Source of the DNA: Clostridiales bacterium
Lineage (GTDB): Bacteria > Bacillota > Clostridia > TANB77 > CAG-508
Assembly: GCA_003518755.1 (NCBI GenBank)
Contig: DOYA01000058.1
Span: 1 to 27,928 of the forward strand
Direction: 5' to 3'
DNA length: 27,928 nt
A program made the position numbers and the translations under genes. Below are positions 7,866 through 15,522 of this stretch, one piece after another. Below the pieces are notes generated by a model, which saw only the letters and a list, made by a program, of their open reading frames with translations, did not search any database and was not told the origin of the DNA. The first letter of the stretch is position 1. Every line of letters starts with the position of its first letter.

Positions 7866-8180
7866 ATGACTGAAGATTTTGAAGGAGAAGAATTAGACAA
7901 TATAATAACTTTAAATGATGAAAATGGAAATGAGGTTAAATTCGAATTTTTGGATTTAGTAGAATTGGATAACGAACAATATGTAGTACTTTTACCTGTT
8001 CTTGAAGAAGGAGAAGAAGATGACGGAGAAGTTGTTATATTGAAAGTTGAAGATTCTGATGAGGATTCAGATGAAGAATCTTATGTTAGTGTAGATGATG
8101 AAGATACACTTATGCAAGTTTTCAATATTTTTAAAGAAAAATTCAAAGATGAATTTGATTTTGTAGATGATGCAGAATAA
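7866..8180 (+). CDS. DUF1292 (YrzB-like) acidic protein
   Basis: 104-residue acidic protein of the DUF1292/YrzB family, which usually follows ruvX. Characteristic segments are ITLNDENGNEVKFEFLDLVELDNEQYVVLLPV and a C-terminal ...NIFKEKFKDEFDF. The spacer between is an extreme Glu/Asp run. Its biochemical role is not known. It has a good AAAGGAG site 8 bases before the ATG and is followed by a terminator, so it closes the operon. Confidence 0.92.
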   Translation: MTEDFEGEELDNIITLNDENGNEVKFEFLDLVELDNEQYVVLLPVLEEGEEDDGEVVILKVEDSDEDSDEESYVSVDDEDTLMQVFNIFKEKFKDEFDFVDDAE

Positions 8181-8189
8181 TAATAATAG

Positions 8190-8222
8190 GAAGGCTTAGA
8201 TATTTCATCTAAGTCTTTTTTA
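8190..8222 (+). terminator. Rho-independent terminator after DUF1292
   Basis: GGCTTAGAT (8193-8201) pairs with ATCTAAGTC (8207-8215, one G-U) around ATTTC, followed by seven T residues. Confidence 0.85.
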
Positions 8223-8264
8223 TACTCATGGAGAAGTTTAGATAAAAAAGGAGAAGTGAGAAAA

Positions 8265-8747
8265 ATGAAAAGTTTATCATCTTGGTTATTAGTTATGTTT
8301 ATGGGAATGTTTTGGATTTTTAGAATAGTAGTTGCATTTCAAGCACAATATGAAAAAGACTTTGGAGGATTTATAGCTTTTAATATGACAGTTGAGGTTA
8401 TATTATTATTTCTTGCAATTTTATGTATGGCATTAGTTTTAAGAAGAAATATAATTGGTGGAATAATATATCTTGGAGCTTATGGATATTATTTTGGAGG
8501 ATATTTATTAAGTAATTGTTTGCCAGCACTGATGAGTGGAGAATCTTTAGGTATGTCTACTTTACAAAATGCTATGGTTTGTGCTGTTGGGTTACTTATT
8601 GCAATTTTTGTCTTTTTTGATTTATTAATTGCAAGAGTGAGAAAAAGAGATCCAAAAGATAAGAAAACAGACTGGTATTTTCAAAATGAAAAATATGATA
8701 GAAAATATGATGAAAGAGCTGACAAAAACGAATATAGGAATTATTAA
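8265..8747 (+). CDS. Multi-pass membrane protein, unknown function
   Basis: 160 residues from the ATG at 8265. AAAAGGAGA at 8246-8253 fits this start better than the GTG at 8256, which is too close to the ribosome site. Four hydrophobic segments can be seen (about residues 4-24, 38-60, 62-88 and 100-122), followed by a charged cytoplasm-like tail rich in K, D and Y (RKRDPKDKKTDWYFQNEKYD...). I do not recognise the family. It stands alone between a terminator and a repeat-containing intergenic region. The normal codon use and the ribosome site support a real gene. Confidence 0.78.
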   Translation: MKSLSSWLLVMFMGMFWIFRIVVAFQAQYEKDFGGFIAFNMTVEVILLFLAILCMALVLRRNIIGGIIYLGAYGYYFGGYLLSNCLPALMSGESLGMSTLQNAMVCAVGLLIAIFVFFDLLIARVRKRDPKDKKTDWYFQNEKYDRKYDERADKNEYRNY

Positions 8748-8765
8748 TATTATGTTTTATATAAT

Positions 8766-8788
8766 GTAGGGGCAATTTTAATCGCCCG
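8766..8788. repeat. 23-nt hairpin repeat, copy 1
   Basis: GTAGGGGC...ATCGCCCG around a TTTA loop, matching 25795-25817 at 22 of 23 positions. In this copy the stem has one mismatch (gggcaat versus atcgccc). It looks like a small dispersed element. Confidence 0.6.
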
Positions 8789-8812
8789 AAATATATCAGA
8801 GATTATTTTAGT

Positions 8813-8855
8813 AAGCAAGTGATTAGTTGAAATTCACTTGCTTTTATGTTAAAAT
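8813..8855 (+). promoter_or_regulatory. Promoter inside a palindrome, copy 1 (deformylase gene)
   Basis: TTGAAA (8827-8832), a 17-base spacer and TAAAAT (8850-8855) form a good SigA promoter. AAGCAAGTGA (8813-8822) and TCACTTGCTT (8834-8843) are perfect inverted arms on either side of the -35 box. A nearly identical ~45-bp unit lies before the RhuM gene at 10452-10494. The overlap of palindrome and promoter suggests an operator, though the hairpin plus TTTT could also act as a terminator for the upstream gene. Confidence 0.66.
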
Positions 8856-8912
8856 ATTTTTGATTTATATTAAGGCTAAATAATAAAATTAAAGTTATTG
8901 GAGAGCTAAATT

Positions 8913-9545
8913 ATGGAAAAATTAAAACCAATTACAATAGAAAATAATGAAAAATATTTAAGACAAATATCAAAAATCGTAGACTTTAATGATCCAGAAT
9001 TACATAATAATATTGTAGTTTTACAAGATTATTGTATGCAAAATGATGTAATGGCTATGGCAGGAGTTCAGTTAGGTATACCTAAAAGAATAGTATATGT
9101 TAAAAACACTAATCTAGAAATATTAAATAAAAGATTAACTGATGAAGGAAAAGAAGAAACAAAGGATTATAATGAAGCTAAAGTTTTAATAAACCCGGAA
9201 ATCATATCAAAAGAAGGACTTACCACATTTTGGGAAGCTTGTGCATCATGCTCATGGTATGAAAATGGTGTAGAAAAATGGTACAATGGAAAAGTTAAAA
9301 GACCTTATAAGATTAAAATTAGGTATTATGATATTTGTGGAAATCAATTTGAAAATGAATTTGAAGGTTTTGAAGCAACTGTATTATGTCATGAAATAGA
9401 TCATTTAGATGGGATTTTACATAAAGATATTTCAGATGAAGTTTTAGTTTTAACAAAAGAGGAAAGAATAGAATTAAGAAAAAAAGAAGGGTATACTATA
9501 ATAAGTAAAACAGGAAACTATGAAGAGAATCTAAACAATAAATAG
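8913..9545 (+). CDS. Divergent peptide deformylase
   Basis: 210 residues. Deformylases remove the formyl group from the N-terminal Met of new proteins using a metal held by one Cys and two His. All three motifs are present but two are altered: AMAGVQLG (residues 48-55) for GxGLAAxQ, EACAS (108-112) for EGCLS with the Cys110 ligand kept, and a perfect HEIDH (160-164). Activity is plausible. There is an insertion around KNTNLEILNKRLTDEGKEE. It has its own promoter with an operator-like palindrome and a strong terminator, so it is monocistronic. It may be a second accessory deformylase rather than the housekeeping one, but that cannot be judged from this window alone. Confidence 0.9.
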   Translation: MEKLKPITIENNEKYLRQISKIVDFNDPELHNNIVVLQDYCMQNDVMAMAGVQLGIPKRIVYVKNTNLEILNKRLTDEGKEETKDYNEAKVLINPEIISKEGLTTFWEACASCSWYENGVEKWYNGKVKRPYKIKIRYYDICGNQFENEFEGFEATVLCHEIDHLDGILHKDISDEVLVLTKEERIELRKKEGYTIISKTGNYEENLNNK

Positions 9546-9573
9546 ACCATTTCATATTGAAATGGTCTATTTA
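9541..9573. terminator. Bidirectional terminator between convergent genes
   Basis: AATAGACCATTTCA (9541-9554) and TGAAATGGTCTATT (9558-9571) form a perfect 14-bp stem. It includes the deformylase stop codon and lies just before the end of the minus-strand gene. Confidence 0.85.
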
Positions 9574-9581
9574 AAAGAAAA

Positions 9582-10352
9582 TTATGGATTTTTAAACATT
9601 ATATTAGTTTCTTTTTTCGAAGCTATAATGTATATAATATTAATAATTATCAATATAGATGAAACTATTTTATATGTAGTAAATACAATAAAGAATAGAG
9701 ATACAATATTACAAACAATTTTTATATTATAATTCTCTACACAAATTGATACTATTAGTAAAATAACAGGAATAATTCTAATTATAATTAGAACAGGATT
9801 TGTTATTGTTAATAATGCACAAAACACTAAATCTAAACAACTCCAAAAAAGTGTAATTATGCTGGCTTTATTTATTTTACTCAGTTTTTTATTTTTAGTA
9901 GAAATAATTCCAAGTATAAATGTTATAAAAAGTCCTAAAATTAGCAATGGCACCATCCAAAATATAGACCAACCATATACTGGTCCTCCATCTAGTAATT
10001 TATAAAGCCAGTAATATGTAAACAGTATAAAAAAAGTAAAAGGAAAAATCAAAAAGCGTAAAGTTATTTTTTTTAAAATTAAAATAAAAATAATAGAATA
10101 TATAATTATAAAAGGCAATGTAATAGATAAAAAGCTATTAACACAGCTCGATGGGGGACTGCCTTGTCCTTCATGTAGAAAATAGTCATGGTAATTGGTT
10201 ATAGTAGCATTATAAATGTTAAAAATTAATAGCAATATAGCTATTGAAAAAAGTATATATAATAAAGTAAAGAGATTAAAACTACTTTTGTTATGTATTT
10301 GATTATTTTGAATATTTTCAGAAATAATCTCTTGATTTTTATTTTCTCCCAT
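9582..10352 (-). CDS. Multi-pass membrane protein, unknown function
   Basis: About 256 residues on the minus strand. I prefer the ATG at 10352 (MGENKNQEIIS) because AAAGGAATGG lies about ten bases before it. The longer start at 10376 has no ribosome site. A hydrophilic N-terminus of about 30 residues is followed by six to seven hydrophobic segments, separated by short loops (DYFLHEGQGSPPSSC after the first, STKNKKLSKINK in the middle). I recognise no family. It is the only convincing minus-strand gene in the window and has a near-consensus promoter of its own. It lies between the two copies of the palindromic promoter, so it may have entered with its neighbours. Confidence 0.8.
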   Translation of the reverse strand: MGENKNQEIISENIQNNQIHNKSSFNLFTLLYILFSIAILLLIFNIYNATITNYHDYFLHEGQGSPPSSCVNSFLSITLPFIIIYSIIFILILKKITLRFLIFPFTFFILFTYYWLYKLLDGGPVYGWSIFWMVPLLILGLFITFILGIISTKNKKLSKINKASIITLFWSCLDLVFCALLTITNPVLIIIRIIPVILLIVSICVENYNIKIVCNIVSLFFIVFTTYKIVSSILIIINIIYIIASKKETNIMFKNP

Positions 10353-10400
10353 AAAAAATCCATTCCTTTCATCCATTGCTAATATAATCTTATTATAAAT

Positions 10401-10429
10401 ATTATATATTAACAGTAAGTAATAGTCAA
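10401..10429 (-). promoter_or_regulatory. SigA promoter of the minus-strand membrane protein
   Basis: On the minus strand: TTGACT (10429-10424), a 17-base spacer and a perfect TATAAT (10406-10401), about 50 bases before the start codon. Confidence 0.82.
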
Positions 10430-10451
10430 TATAAATAAATTACTCTGTTAG

Positions 10452-10494
10452 AAGCAAGTGATTGGTTGTAAATCACTTGCTTTTATGTTAAAAT
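10452..10494 (+). promoter_or_regulatory. Promoter inside a palindrome, copy 2 (RhuM gene)
   Basis: TTGTAA (10466-10471), a 17-base spacer and TAAAAT (10489-10494). The inverted arms AAGCAAGTGATT (10452-10463) and AATCACTTGCTT (10471-10482) form a perfect 12-bp pair around the -35 box. It is closely similar to 8813-8855, and the arm, spacer and -10 sequences are almost unchanged. Confidence 0.66.
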
Positions 10495-10560
10495 AATGAG
10501 GATGATGATATTGAGATTATATAAACATATGAAAATTATAAATAAAAGGAGAATTGATAA

Positions 10561-11568
10561 ATGGACAATAATGATTTATTTATATATAAAAACAGTGAAG
10601 GTAATATTATTGTAGATGCCATATTTAAAGATGAAACATTATGGCTAACTCAAAAAGGAATGTCAAAAGTTTTTGATTGTAGTACAGATAATATTTCTTT
10701 ACATCTAAAGAATATTTTTAAAGATAACGAACTAGATGAAAATTCAGTTGTCGAGGATTCCTCGGTAACTGCTTCTGACGGAAAAAATTATAAAACAAAA
10801 ATATATAATTTAGATGCAATTATTGCTGTTGGATATAGAGTTAATTCAAAAAAAGCAACTGAATTTAGAATTTGGGCAACAAAGATTTTAAAAGAATATA
10901 TGACTAAAGGATTTGCCTTAAATGATGAAAGATTTATTAGAGGGAATAAATATGATAGCAAATATTTTGATGAATTACTAGAAAGAATTAAAGCTATTCG
11001 AGTTAGCGAAAGAATGGCATATCAAAAAATAACAGATTTATTTATTGCAACATCAACTGACTACAATCCGAAGTCAGAAGAAGCATATACATTTTTTAAG
11101 ATAGTACAAAACAAATTACATTTTGCTATTTCCGGACATACTGCTGCTGAACTTATTTATAATAGAGCAGATTCAAATAAAGAACATATGGGACTAACTA
11201 ATTGGAAAAATTCTCCTGATGGTTTAATATATAAATATGATGTAAGCATTGCTAAAAATTATTTAAATAAAGAAGAACTAGAAAGATTAAACGACCTAAC
11301 AAATATATTTTTAGTCTTTGCAGAAGATGAAGCTAAAGAAAGACATGTTATGACAATGCAAGATTGGATAAATGCAACCGATGATTTACTAAAATTTAGA
11401 AGAAAGAAAATTTTAGATAATTCTGGAAATATTTCACATAAACAAGCAGTAGAAAAAGCAGAAAACGAATATGAAAAATATAGAGTAATACAAGATCAAA
11501 ATTATATTTCTTCAATGGATGAATTCTATAATAAATATTTAGAAGAAAATAAAAATGATTGTAATTGA
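10561..11568 (+). CDS. RhuM-family protein (virulence RhuM / Fic-associated type)
   Basis: 335 residues of the RhuM family, common in mobile islands and annotated as virulence proteins after Salmonella RhuM. The biochemical function is not settled. Family features: an N-terminal DNA-binding-like segment (TLWLTQKGMSKVFDCSTDNISLHLKNIF), then YNLDAIIAVGYRVNSKKATEFRIWAT, and a C-terminal region with TNWKNSPDG and MTMQDW. A second member at 15523 and a remnant of a third at about 20577 lie in the same region. AAAGGAG precedes the ATG, and the palindromic promoter lies 66 bases upstream. The leader (10510-10550: ATATTGAGATT..ACATAT) faintly resembles the cassette-end sequence seen downstream, so this may be cassette zero of the array. 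The Dabb gene follows with overlap of its ribosome site. Confidence 0.9.
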   Translation: MDNNDLFIYKNSEGNIIVDAIFKDETLWLTQKGMSKVFDCSTDNISLHLKNIFKDNELDENSVVEDSSVTASDGKNYKTKIYNLDAIIAVGYRVNSKKATEFRIWATKILKEYMTKGFALNDERFIRGNKYDSKYFDELLERIKAIRVSERMAYQKITDLFIATSTDYNPKSEEAYTFFKIVQNKLHFAISGHTAAELIYNRADSNKEHMGLTNWKNSPDGLIYKYDVSIAKNYLNKEELERLNDLTNIFLVFAEDEAKERHVMTMQDWINATDDLLKFRRKKILDNSGNISHKQAVEKAENEYEKYRVIQDQNYISSMDEFYNKYLEENKNDCN

Positions 11569-11579
11569 AAGGAAAAATT

Positions 11580-11861
11580 ATGAAACATTATATTATAGTA
11601 AAATTTTATAATGAATTTAATTATTTACAACAAATGAAAGAAATAACAGACTTATTTAATGAAACTTTAAAAATAGATGGTGTTAATAGAATAAATATAT
11701 ATATTTCTAATTCAAAGTTAAGTAATAGATATGATTTAATGATAAAAATGGAATTAACATCTATAGCATTAAATGAATATGACAATTCATGGATACATAA
11801 AAAATGGAAAGATGAATATGGAAAATATATAGAAAATAAAACAATATTTGATTGTGATTAA
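11580..11861 (+). CDS. Small Dabb-like (stress-responsive alpha/beta barrel) protein
   Basis: 93 residues from the ATG at 11580, with AAAGGA at 11568-11573 inside the end of the RhuM gene. The in-frame TTG at 11565 overlaps the ribosome site and is unlikely. The pattern matches the Dabb ferredoxin-like fold: MKHYIIVKFYNEF at the start, KIDGVNRINIYISNS in the middle, YDLMIKMEL, then WIHKKWKDEYGKYIENKTIFD. Such proteins are small dimers found in stress and secondary-metabolite contexts, and the specific role is unknown. It is the last gene before the first full cassette repeat. Confidence 0.6.
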   Translation: MKHYIIVKFYNEFNYLQQMKEITDLFNETLKIDGVNRINIYISNSKLSNRYDLMIKMELTSIALNEYDNSWIHKKWKDEYGKYIENKTIFDCD

Positions 11862-11871
11862 TTTAATATAA

Positions 11872-12013
11872 AAGGAGCGATTAAAGTGTCAAACGAAGAA
11901 AAGTTAACTAAAGTTGAAATTAACTGCGAGAAACCAATTTATATAAACATTGACTCAACCCATTGAAAATACCGGATTTTTAATATTGAGATTTTTACAT
12001 ATTTAGTAAAAAA
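11872..12013 (+). repeat. Cassette repeat R1 (rbgA-like 5' end stub plus cassette-end sequence)
   Basis: AAGGAGCG ribosome site and GTG 11886, then codons MSNEEKLTKVEINC. The core ATTAACTGCG lies at 11919-11928. After it comes the shared tail, with CATTGAAAATAC and then ATTGAGATTTTTACATAT ending at 12002. The reading frame closes at TGA 11964-11966 (26 residues). It is the leftmost complete copy. Confidence 0.8.
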
Positions 12014-12037
12014 ATATTTTTAATAGAGGAAAAATAT

Positions 12038-12919
12038 ATGAAAAAAGAATATATTTATGCAATAATTTCAGTTATACTATGGTCAACAACAGCAACTGTT
12101 ACAAAACTTCTATTAGGAAATTTAGATAGTATGCAGATTTTATTATTAGGTTCGCTGTTTGCTATTATACTTTTATTTATAGTAAATTGCATTAAAGGAA
12201 ATTTAAAAGAAATAAAAAATTACAAATTAAAAGATTACTTTAAAATTTTTATAATAGGAATTTTAGGGACCTTTTTATATAATTTGTTTTTATATTTAGG
12301 AATAAACACTATGCAAGCTTCACAAGCATTTATAATTAATTATTTATGGCCTATTATGACTGTGATTTTTGCTTGTTTGATTTTAAAAGAAAAAATAACT
12401 TATAGAAAAATAATAGCAATTATAATATCTTTTGTTGGAGTTATAATTGTATCTTCAAATGGTAATTTGCTTAATATAGAAAAAAATAGTATTATAGGAA
12501 CAATTTATTGTATTTTAGCAGCAATATCATATGGACTATTTTCTGTATTAAATAAAAAACAAAATTATAATAAATTTACAAGTATGATGCTCTTTTATTT
12601 AAGCTCTTTTTGTATTTCATTAATTTACTGTCTATGTGCAAAAAAGACATTTATACCTGAAACGAATCAACTTTTAGGTTTATTATGGATAGGAATATTC
12701 ACATCAGCTATTGCTTTTACATCATGGGCACTTGCGTTAGAAAATGGAGATACGGCAAGAATATCTAATATTGCATATATAACACCATTTATTTCACTAG
12801 TATGGACTAGTGTAATATTAAGAGAGAAATTAAGTATATATTCAATTATAGGTTTAATTATAATCATTTTAGGAATTCTTATTCAAATGAAGAACAATAA
12901 AAAAGAGGTGGAATTATGA
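12038..12919 (+). CDS. EamA/DMT-family transporter
   Basis: 293 residues with ten hydrophobic segments in two similar halves, the layout of the drug/metabolite transporter (EamA) family. Segments typical of the family: MKKEYIYAIISVILWSTTAT at the start, NTMQASQAFIINYLWPIMTVIFACLILKEKI in the first half, and DTARISNIAYITPFISLVWTSVILREKL in the second. It probably exports or imports a small metabolite, but the substrate cannot be read. It is the sole gene of the cassette between R1 and R2, and its stop (TGA 12917-12919) overlaps the ATG of the R2 stub. Confidence 0.92.
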   Translation: MKKEYIYAIISVILWSTTATVTKLLLGNLDSMQILLLGSLFAIILLFIVNCIKGNLKEIKNYKLKDYFKIFIIGILGTFLYNLFLYLGINTMQASQAFIINYLWPIMTVIFACLILKEKITYRKIIAIIISFVGVIIVSSNGNLLNIEKNSIIGTIYCILAAISYGLFSVLNKKQNYNKFTSMMLFYLSSFCISLIYCLCAKKTFIPETNQLLGLLWIGIFTSAIAFTSWALALENGDTARISNIAYITPFISLVWTSVILREKLSIYSIIGLIIIILGILIQMKNNKKEVEL

Positions 12920-13030
12920 ATAATGAAAATAAAATTAATATAAACTGCTAAAAACCAATTTATAGAAATTTTCATAAAACTATTGTAAATAATGGATTTT
13001 TGATAATGAGATTTTTACATTTTTAATAAA
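12904..13030 (+). repeat. Cassette repeat R2
   Basis: AGAGGTG and ATG 12916, codons MNNENKININC then TAA (12949-12951). The core ATAAACTGCTA is at 12940-12950. The middle module CCAATTTATAG resembles R1, and the tail GAGATTTTTACAT ends at about 13020. The stub is interrupted early, unlike its relatives. Confidence 0.75.
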
Positions 13031-13096
13031 AAAATATTATAATATGTACGGAATAGTAAAAATACGTTGAATGAGATAATAAAAAGGAGATTTATA

Positions 13097-13780
13097 ATGG
13101 CTGACAAATTAGATGCAGTGGAGATGAATCTGCAAAATTATATAAAATTAAATATATTTCCAAAGTATGATAAATATTATTCACATGGGATGATACATAT
13201 TAATCATGTAATTAATAATATGATGATGTTAGCAGATTATTACAATTTAGATAAAAACATGGCATATGTTATAGCAAGTTATCATGACATAGGTTTGAAT
13301 GTAAATAGAGAAAATCATGAGTATGAATCAGGAAAAATTTTAGAAAATGATACAGAATTAAAAAAATATTTTACATGTGAACAAATTGAAATAATGAAAC
13401 AGGCAGTTGAAGATCATAGAGGATCTAGAAAAACAAAACCAAGAAATATTTATGGAGAATGTGTATCAGACTCTGACAGGGATTTTGACATAAAAATTCA
13501 TATAAAAAGACAGATTGCAACCTCAATTAAAAATTATCCTCAAAAAAAATCTTTTGAGGAACAATTTGAAAATTGTTATGAATATGCTTGCAAAAGAATT
13601 AATGATAATGGGAAATTCAATTTATGGACAAATAATCCTAAGTTAGTTGAAAAAAGAGATAAATTTCAAAAGGATTTTTTAAATAAAGAATATGCAAAAT
13701 CACTTTATAAAGAAGAATGGGATAGAATTTCAAAAGATGGAACAATGGAGAAAATAATAAATTATTATGAAGATTATTAG
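13097..13780 (+). CDS. HD-domain phosphohydrolase-like protein
   Basis: 227 residues from the ATG at 13097 (AAAGGAGA 7 bases upstream; the TTG at 13067 is unsupported). HD-superfamily metal hydrolase pattern: HGMIHINHVINN supplies the first His, SYHDIG the central HD, and MKQAVEDHRGS a further His. These enzymes act on nucleotides or other phosphate esters. The C-terminal third (YEYACKRINDNGKFNLW) is specific to this protein and I cannot assign it. It is the only gene of its cassette (R2 to R3). Confidence 0.85.
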   Translation: MADKLDAVEMNLQNYIKLNIFPKYDKYYSHGMIHINHVINNMMMLADYYNLDKNMAYVIASYHDIGLNVNRENHEYESGKILENDTELKKYFTCEQIEIMKQAVEDHRGSRKTKPRNIYGECVSDSDRDFDIKIHIKRQIATSIKNYPQKKSFEEQFENCYEYACKRINDNGKFNLWTNNPKLVEKRDKFQKDFLNKEYAKSLYKEEWDRISKDGTMEKIINYYEDY

Positions 13781-13924
13781 AGAAAGCGAGTATTGTGAAG
13801 GTAAAAAAGAAAAGTTGCCAAGTACAAACATTAACTGCGATACGTGGATTTTAGGAAAACTACATTCAAACCATTGAAAATACTGATTTTTTAACTTTGA
13901 GATTTTTACATATTTTGATAATAA
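13780..13924 (+). repeat. Cassette repeat R3 (stub frameshifted)
   Basis: GTG 13795, AAG, then AAAAAAGAAAAGTTGCC. Compared with R6 and R7 one base is missing near the start codon, so the stub is out of frame. In the restored frame it reads KKEKLPSTNINCDTWILGK... and ends at CATTGA. The core ATTAACTGCGATA is at 13830-13842 and the tail GAGATTTTTACATATTTT ends at 13916. Confidence 0.8.
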
Positions 13925-13943
13925 TAGAAATTTTGGAGGAAAA

Positions 13944-15341
13944 ATGAATAGAGAACAAATTTATAATAAACTACAGGGGATGTACAATGAATTTACTTCT
14001 TTAATACTAACTAATACTATTTTGGAGTATCAAGAATTATTTGAGGAAAAGTATTATAATACAGATAAAGTTATAGAAAGTTTAATGGAAGTTATTCCTA
14101 AAGGAATAGTTATATATGATGATAAAGATGAAAAGTTTGATGCAATTTGTGCAATATCTTCTGGTGAGTTTAAAGTAGGGAAAAGCATTTTAAATGAAAA
14201 AGACTATTTTAATTATGTCTTTTTTCATGAATTTATACATGCTATATCGTATAAAAGGCATAATAATGTGCAATTTATGGGATTTTATACAATAGAAAAA
14301 GATGAAGATTATGAGTTTAAATCAAAAGCTTTTAATGAAGCTTTTACAGAGTTTATAACTTTAAAAAGAAATAAAATGTTTAATTATGAACCAGAAAACA
14401 AATATTTATCTGGATATGATGTCGGAGCACATGAGATAGAAATAATAACAAAAATTATTCCAGAAGAAGAATTAATAGATTCATATTTTAATTATCCAAA
14501 TCAATTAGAAGAAGTTTTCAAAAAATATAAAATGAATATTGATGAGATATTCTATTGCTTTTATGCACTTGAAGGAATGGAAAATGAAGTAAATGCCCTA
14601 GAAACAAGAAGAGGTTTAGAGAAGCCACAAAACATCTTTAAAATAATTGATGCAGAAAGGTATTTATACTATAATTTATTGGATTCATTTGGTGAAATAG
14701 AGAGTAAGGTAGAATTTGATAATAAGTGGGTAATACTATTAAGTGAGTTAAACTTTAAATATAATTTTTATAATATTGATGGAATATTTAGATATGGAGA
14801 ATTATGTAGAGATATTGATAAATTGAACTTAGAAAAGGAGGATTTTATTGAAAAGAAAATTTCAATAGAAAAGATAAATAAATATAGATTACTAAATTCA
14901 ATTTTTAACACGGAAGATAAAAAAAGTATATTAAATGAACTATATAATATTTATAGTGAAGACTTTGATAAGTATTGGGAATTGTTTAAAGATGAGTTTG
15001 CTATTTTAGCATATACATTTTTAGATAATATAAAAAACAATTACCAATTATACGATATTGAGATTTATCCGAGAGTATTTAAATATATCAAAAATGAGAA
15101 TGCTGATATAAAAGAGGTTGATTTTGAAAAAGTAAGTTGCGAAGAAGAGAATATTAAATTCTATATATTTAATATAAATAACAATAAGTATATAGAGAGT
15201 AATTATGATGACACATTTATATTTAAAATCAATAATGATGAATTTGAAGTAAAATATGGTAATGAATCAGGTATATTAAATATAAAAAATGGCACATATG
15301 AAATTAATAACAAAAAATTTTTAGTTAAAAAATTGTATTAA
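13944..15341 (+). CDS. Large protein with an HExxH zinc-metallopeptidase-like motif
   Basis: 465 residues. The visible catalytic-type signature is FFHEFIHAI (His95, Glu96, His99), followed about 32 residues later by FNEAFTEFI (Glu132 and Glu136). This fits a gluzincin arrangement in which the third zinc ligand is an acidic residue. Residues about 150-465 are charged and largely helical, with an AT-rich tail of beta-like repeats (YIESNYDDTFIFKINNDEFEVKYGN...). I do not recognise the family beyond the motif. It has GGAGG just before the ATG and is alone in the R3-R4 cassette. A peptidase that acts in the cell or in competition is possible, but only the motif supports this. No signal peptide is seen. 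Confidence 0.72.
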   Translation: MNREQIYNKLQGMYNEFTSLILTNTILEYQELFEEKYYNTDKVIESLMEVIPKGIVIYDDKDEKFDAICAISSGEFKVGKSILNEKDYFNYVFFHEFIHAISYKRHNNVQFMGFYTIEKDEDYEFKSKAFNEAFTEFITLKRNKMFNYEPENKYLSGYDVGAHEIEIITKIIPEEELIDSYFNYPNQLEEVFKKYKMNIDEIFYCFYALEGMENEVNALETRRGLEKPQNIFKIIDAERYLYYNLLDSFGEIESKVEFDNKWVILLSELNFKYNFYNIDGIFRYGELCRDIDKLNLEKEDFIEKKISIEKINKYRLLNSIFNTEDKKSILNELYNIYSEDFDKYWELFKDEFAILAYTFLDNIKNNYQLYDIEIYPRVFKYIKNENADIKEVDFEKVSCEEENIKFYIFNINNNKYIESNYDDTFIFKINNDEFEVKYGNESGILNIKNGTYEINNKKFLVKKLY

Positions 15342-15353
15342 TATAAACAGCTG

Positions 15354-15500
15354 AAAGGAAAGTGAGTAATATGGAAGATAAAAAAGAAAGGTTGCCAAGC
15401 ACAAACATTAACTGGGATATAACGATTTAAAGACAACTTTTAGAAAGTGCTGATAAATAAGGACTTTTGTATTTTGTCATATTACATATTTTAATAAAAA
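15354..15500 (+). repeat. Cassette repeat R4 (variant cassette end)
   Basis: AAGGAAAGTGAGTAAT then ATG 15371, codons MEDKKERLPSTNINWDITI and TAA 15428-15430. The stub keeps the Trp codon. The core ATTAACTGGGATA is at 15407-15419. The tail differs from other copies (GTGCTGATAAATAAGG, then TCATATTACATATTTT) but keeps the ACATATTTTAATAAAAA end. Confidence 0.75.
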
Positions 15501-15522
15501 TGAAAAAAGGAGATGATAGAAA

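Noticed and set aside
10510..10550. A full cassette repeat before the first RhuM gene
   Set aside because: Only a faint likeness to the tail (ATTGAGATT...ACATAT) with no stub or core, so the left end of the array is left at R1.
11964..12014. A promoter within each cassette end (TTGAAA or TTGAGA as -35)
   Set aside because: No matching -10 element lies at 16-18 bases in most copies (R1 gives only an A-run), so I did not annotate one, although some copies could work.
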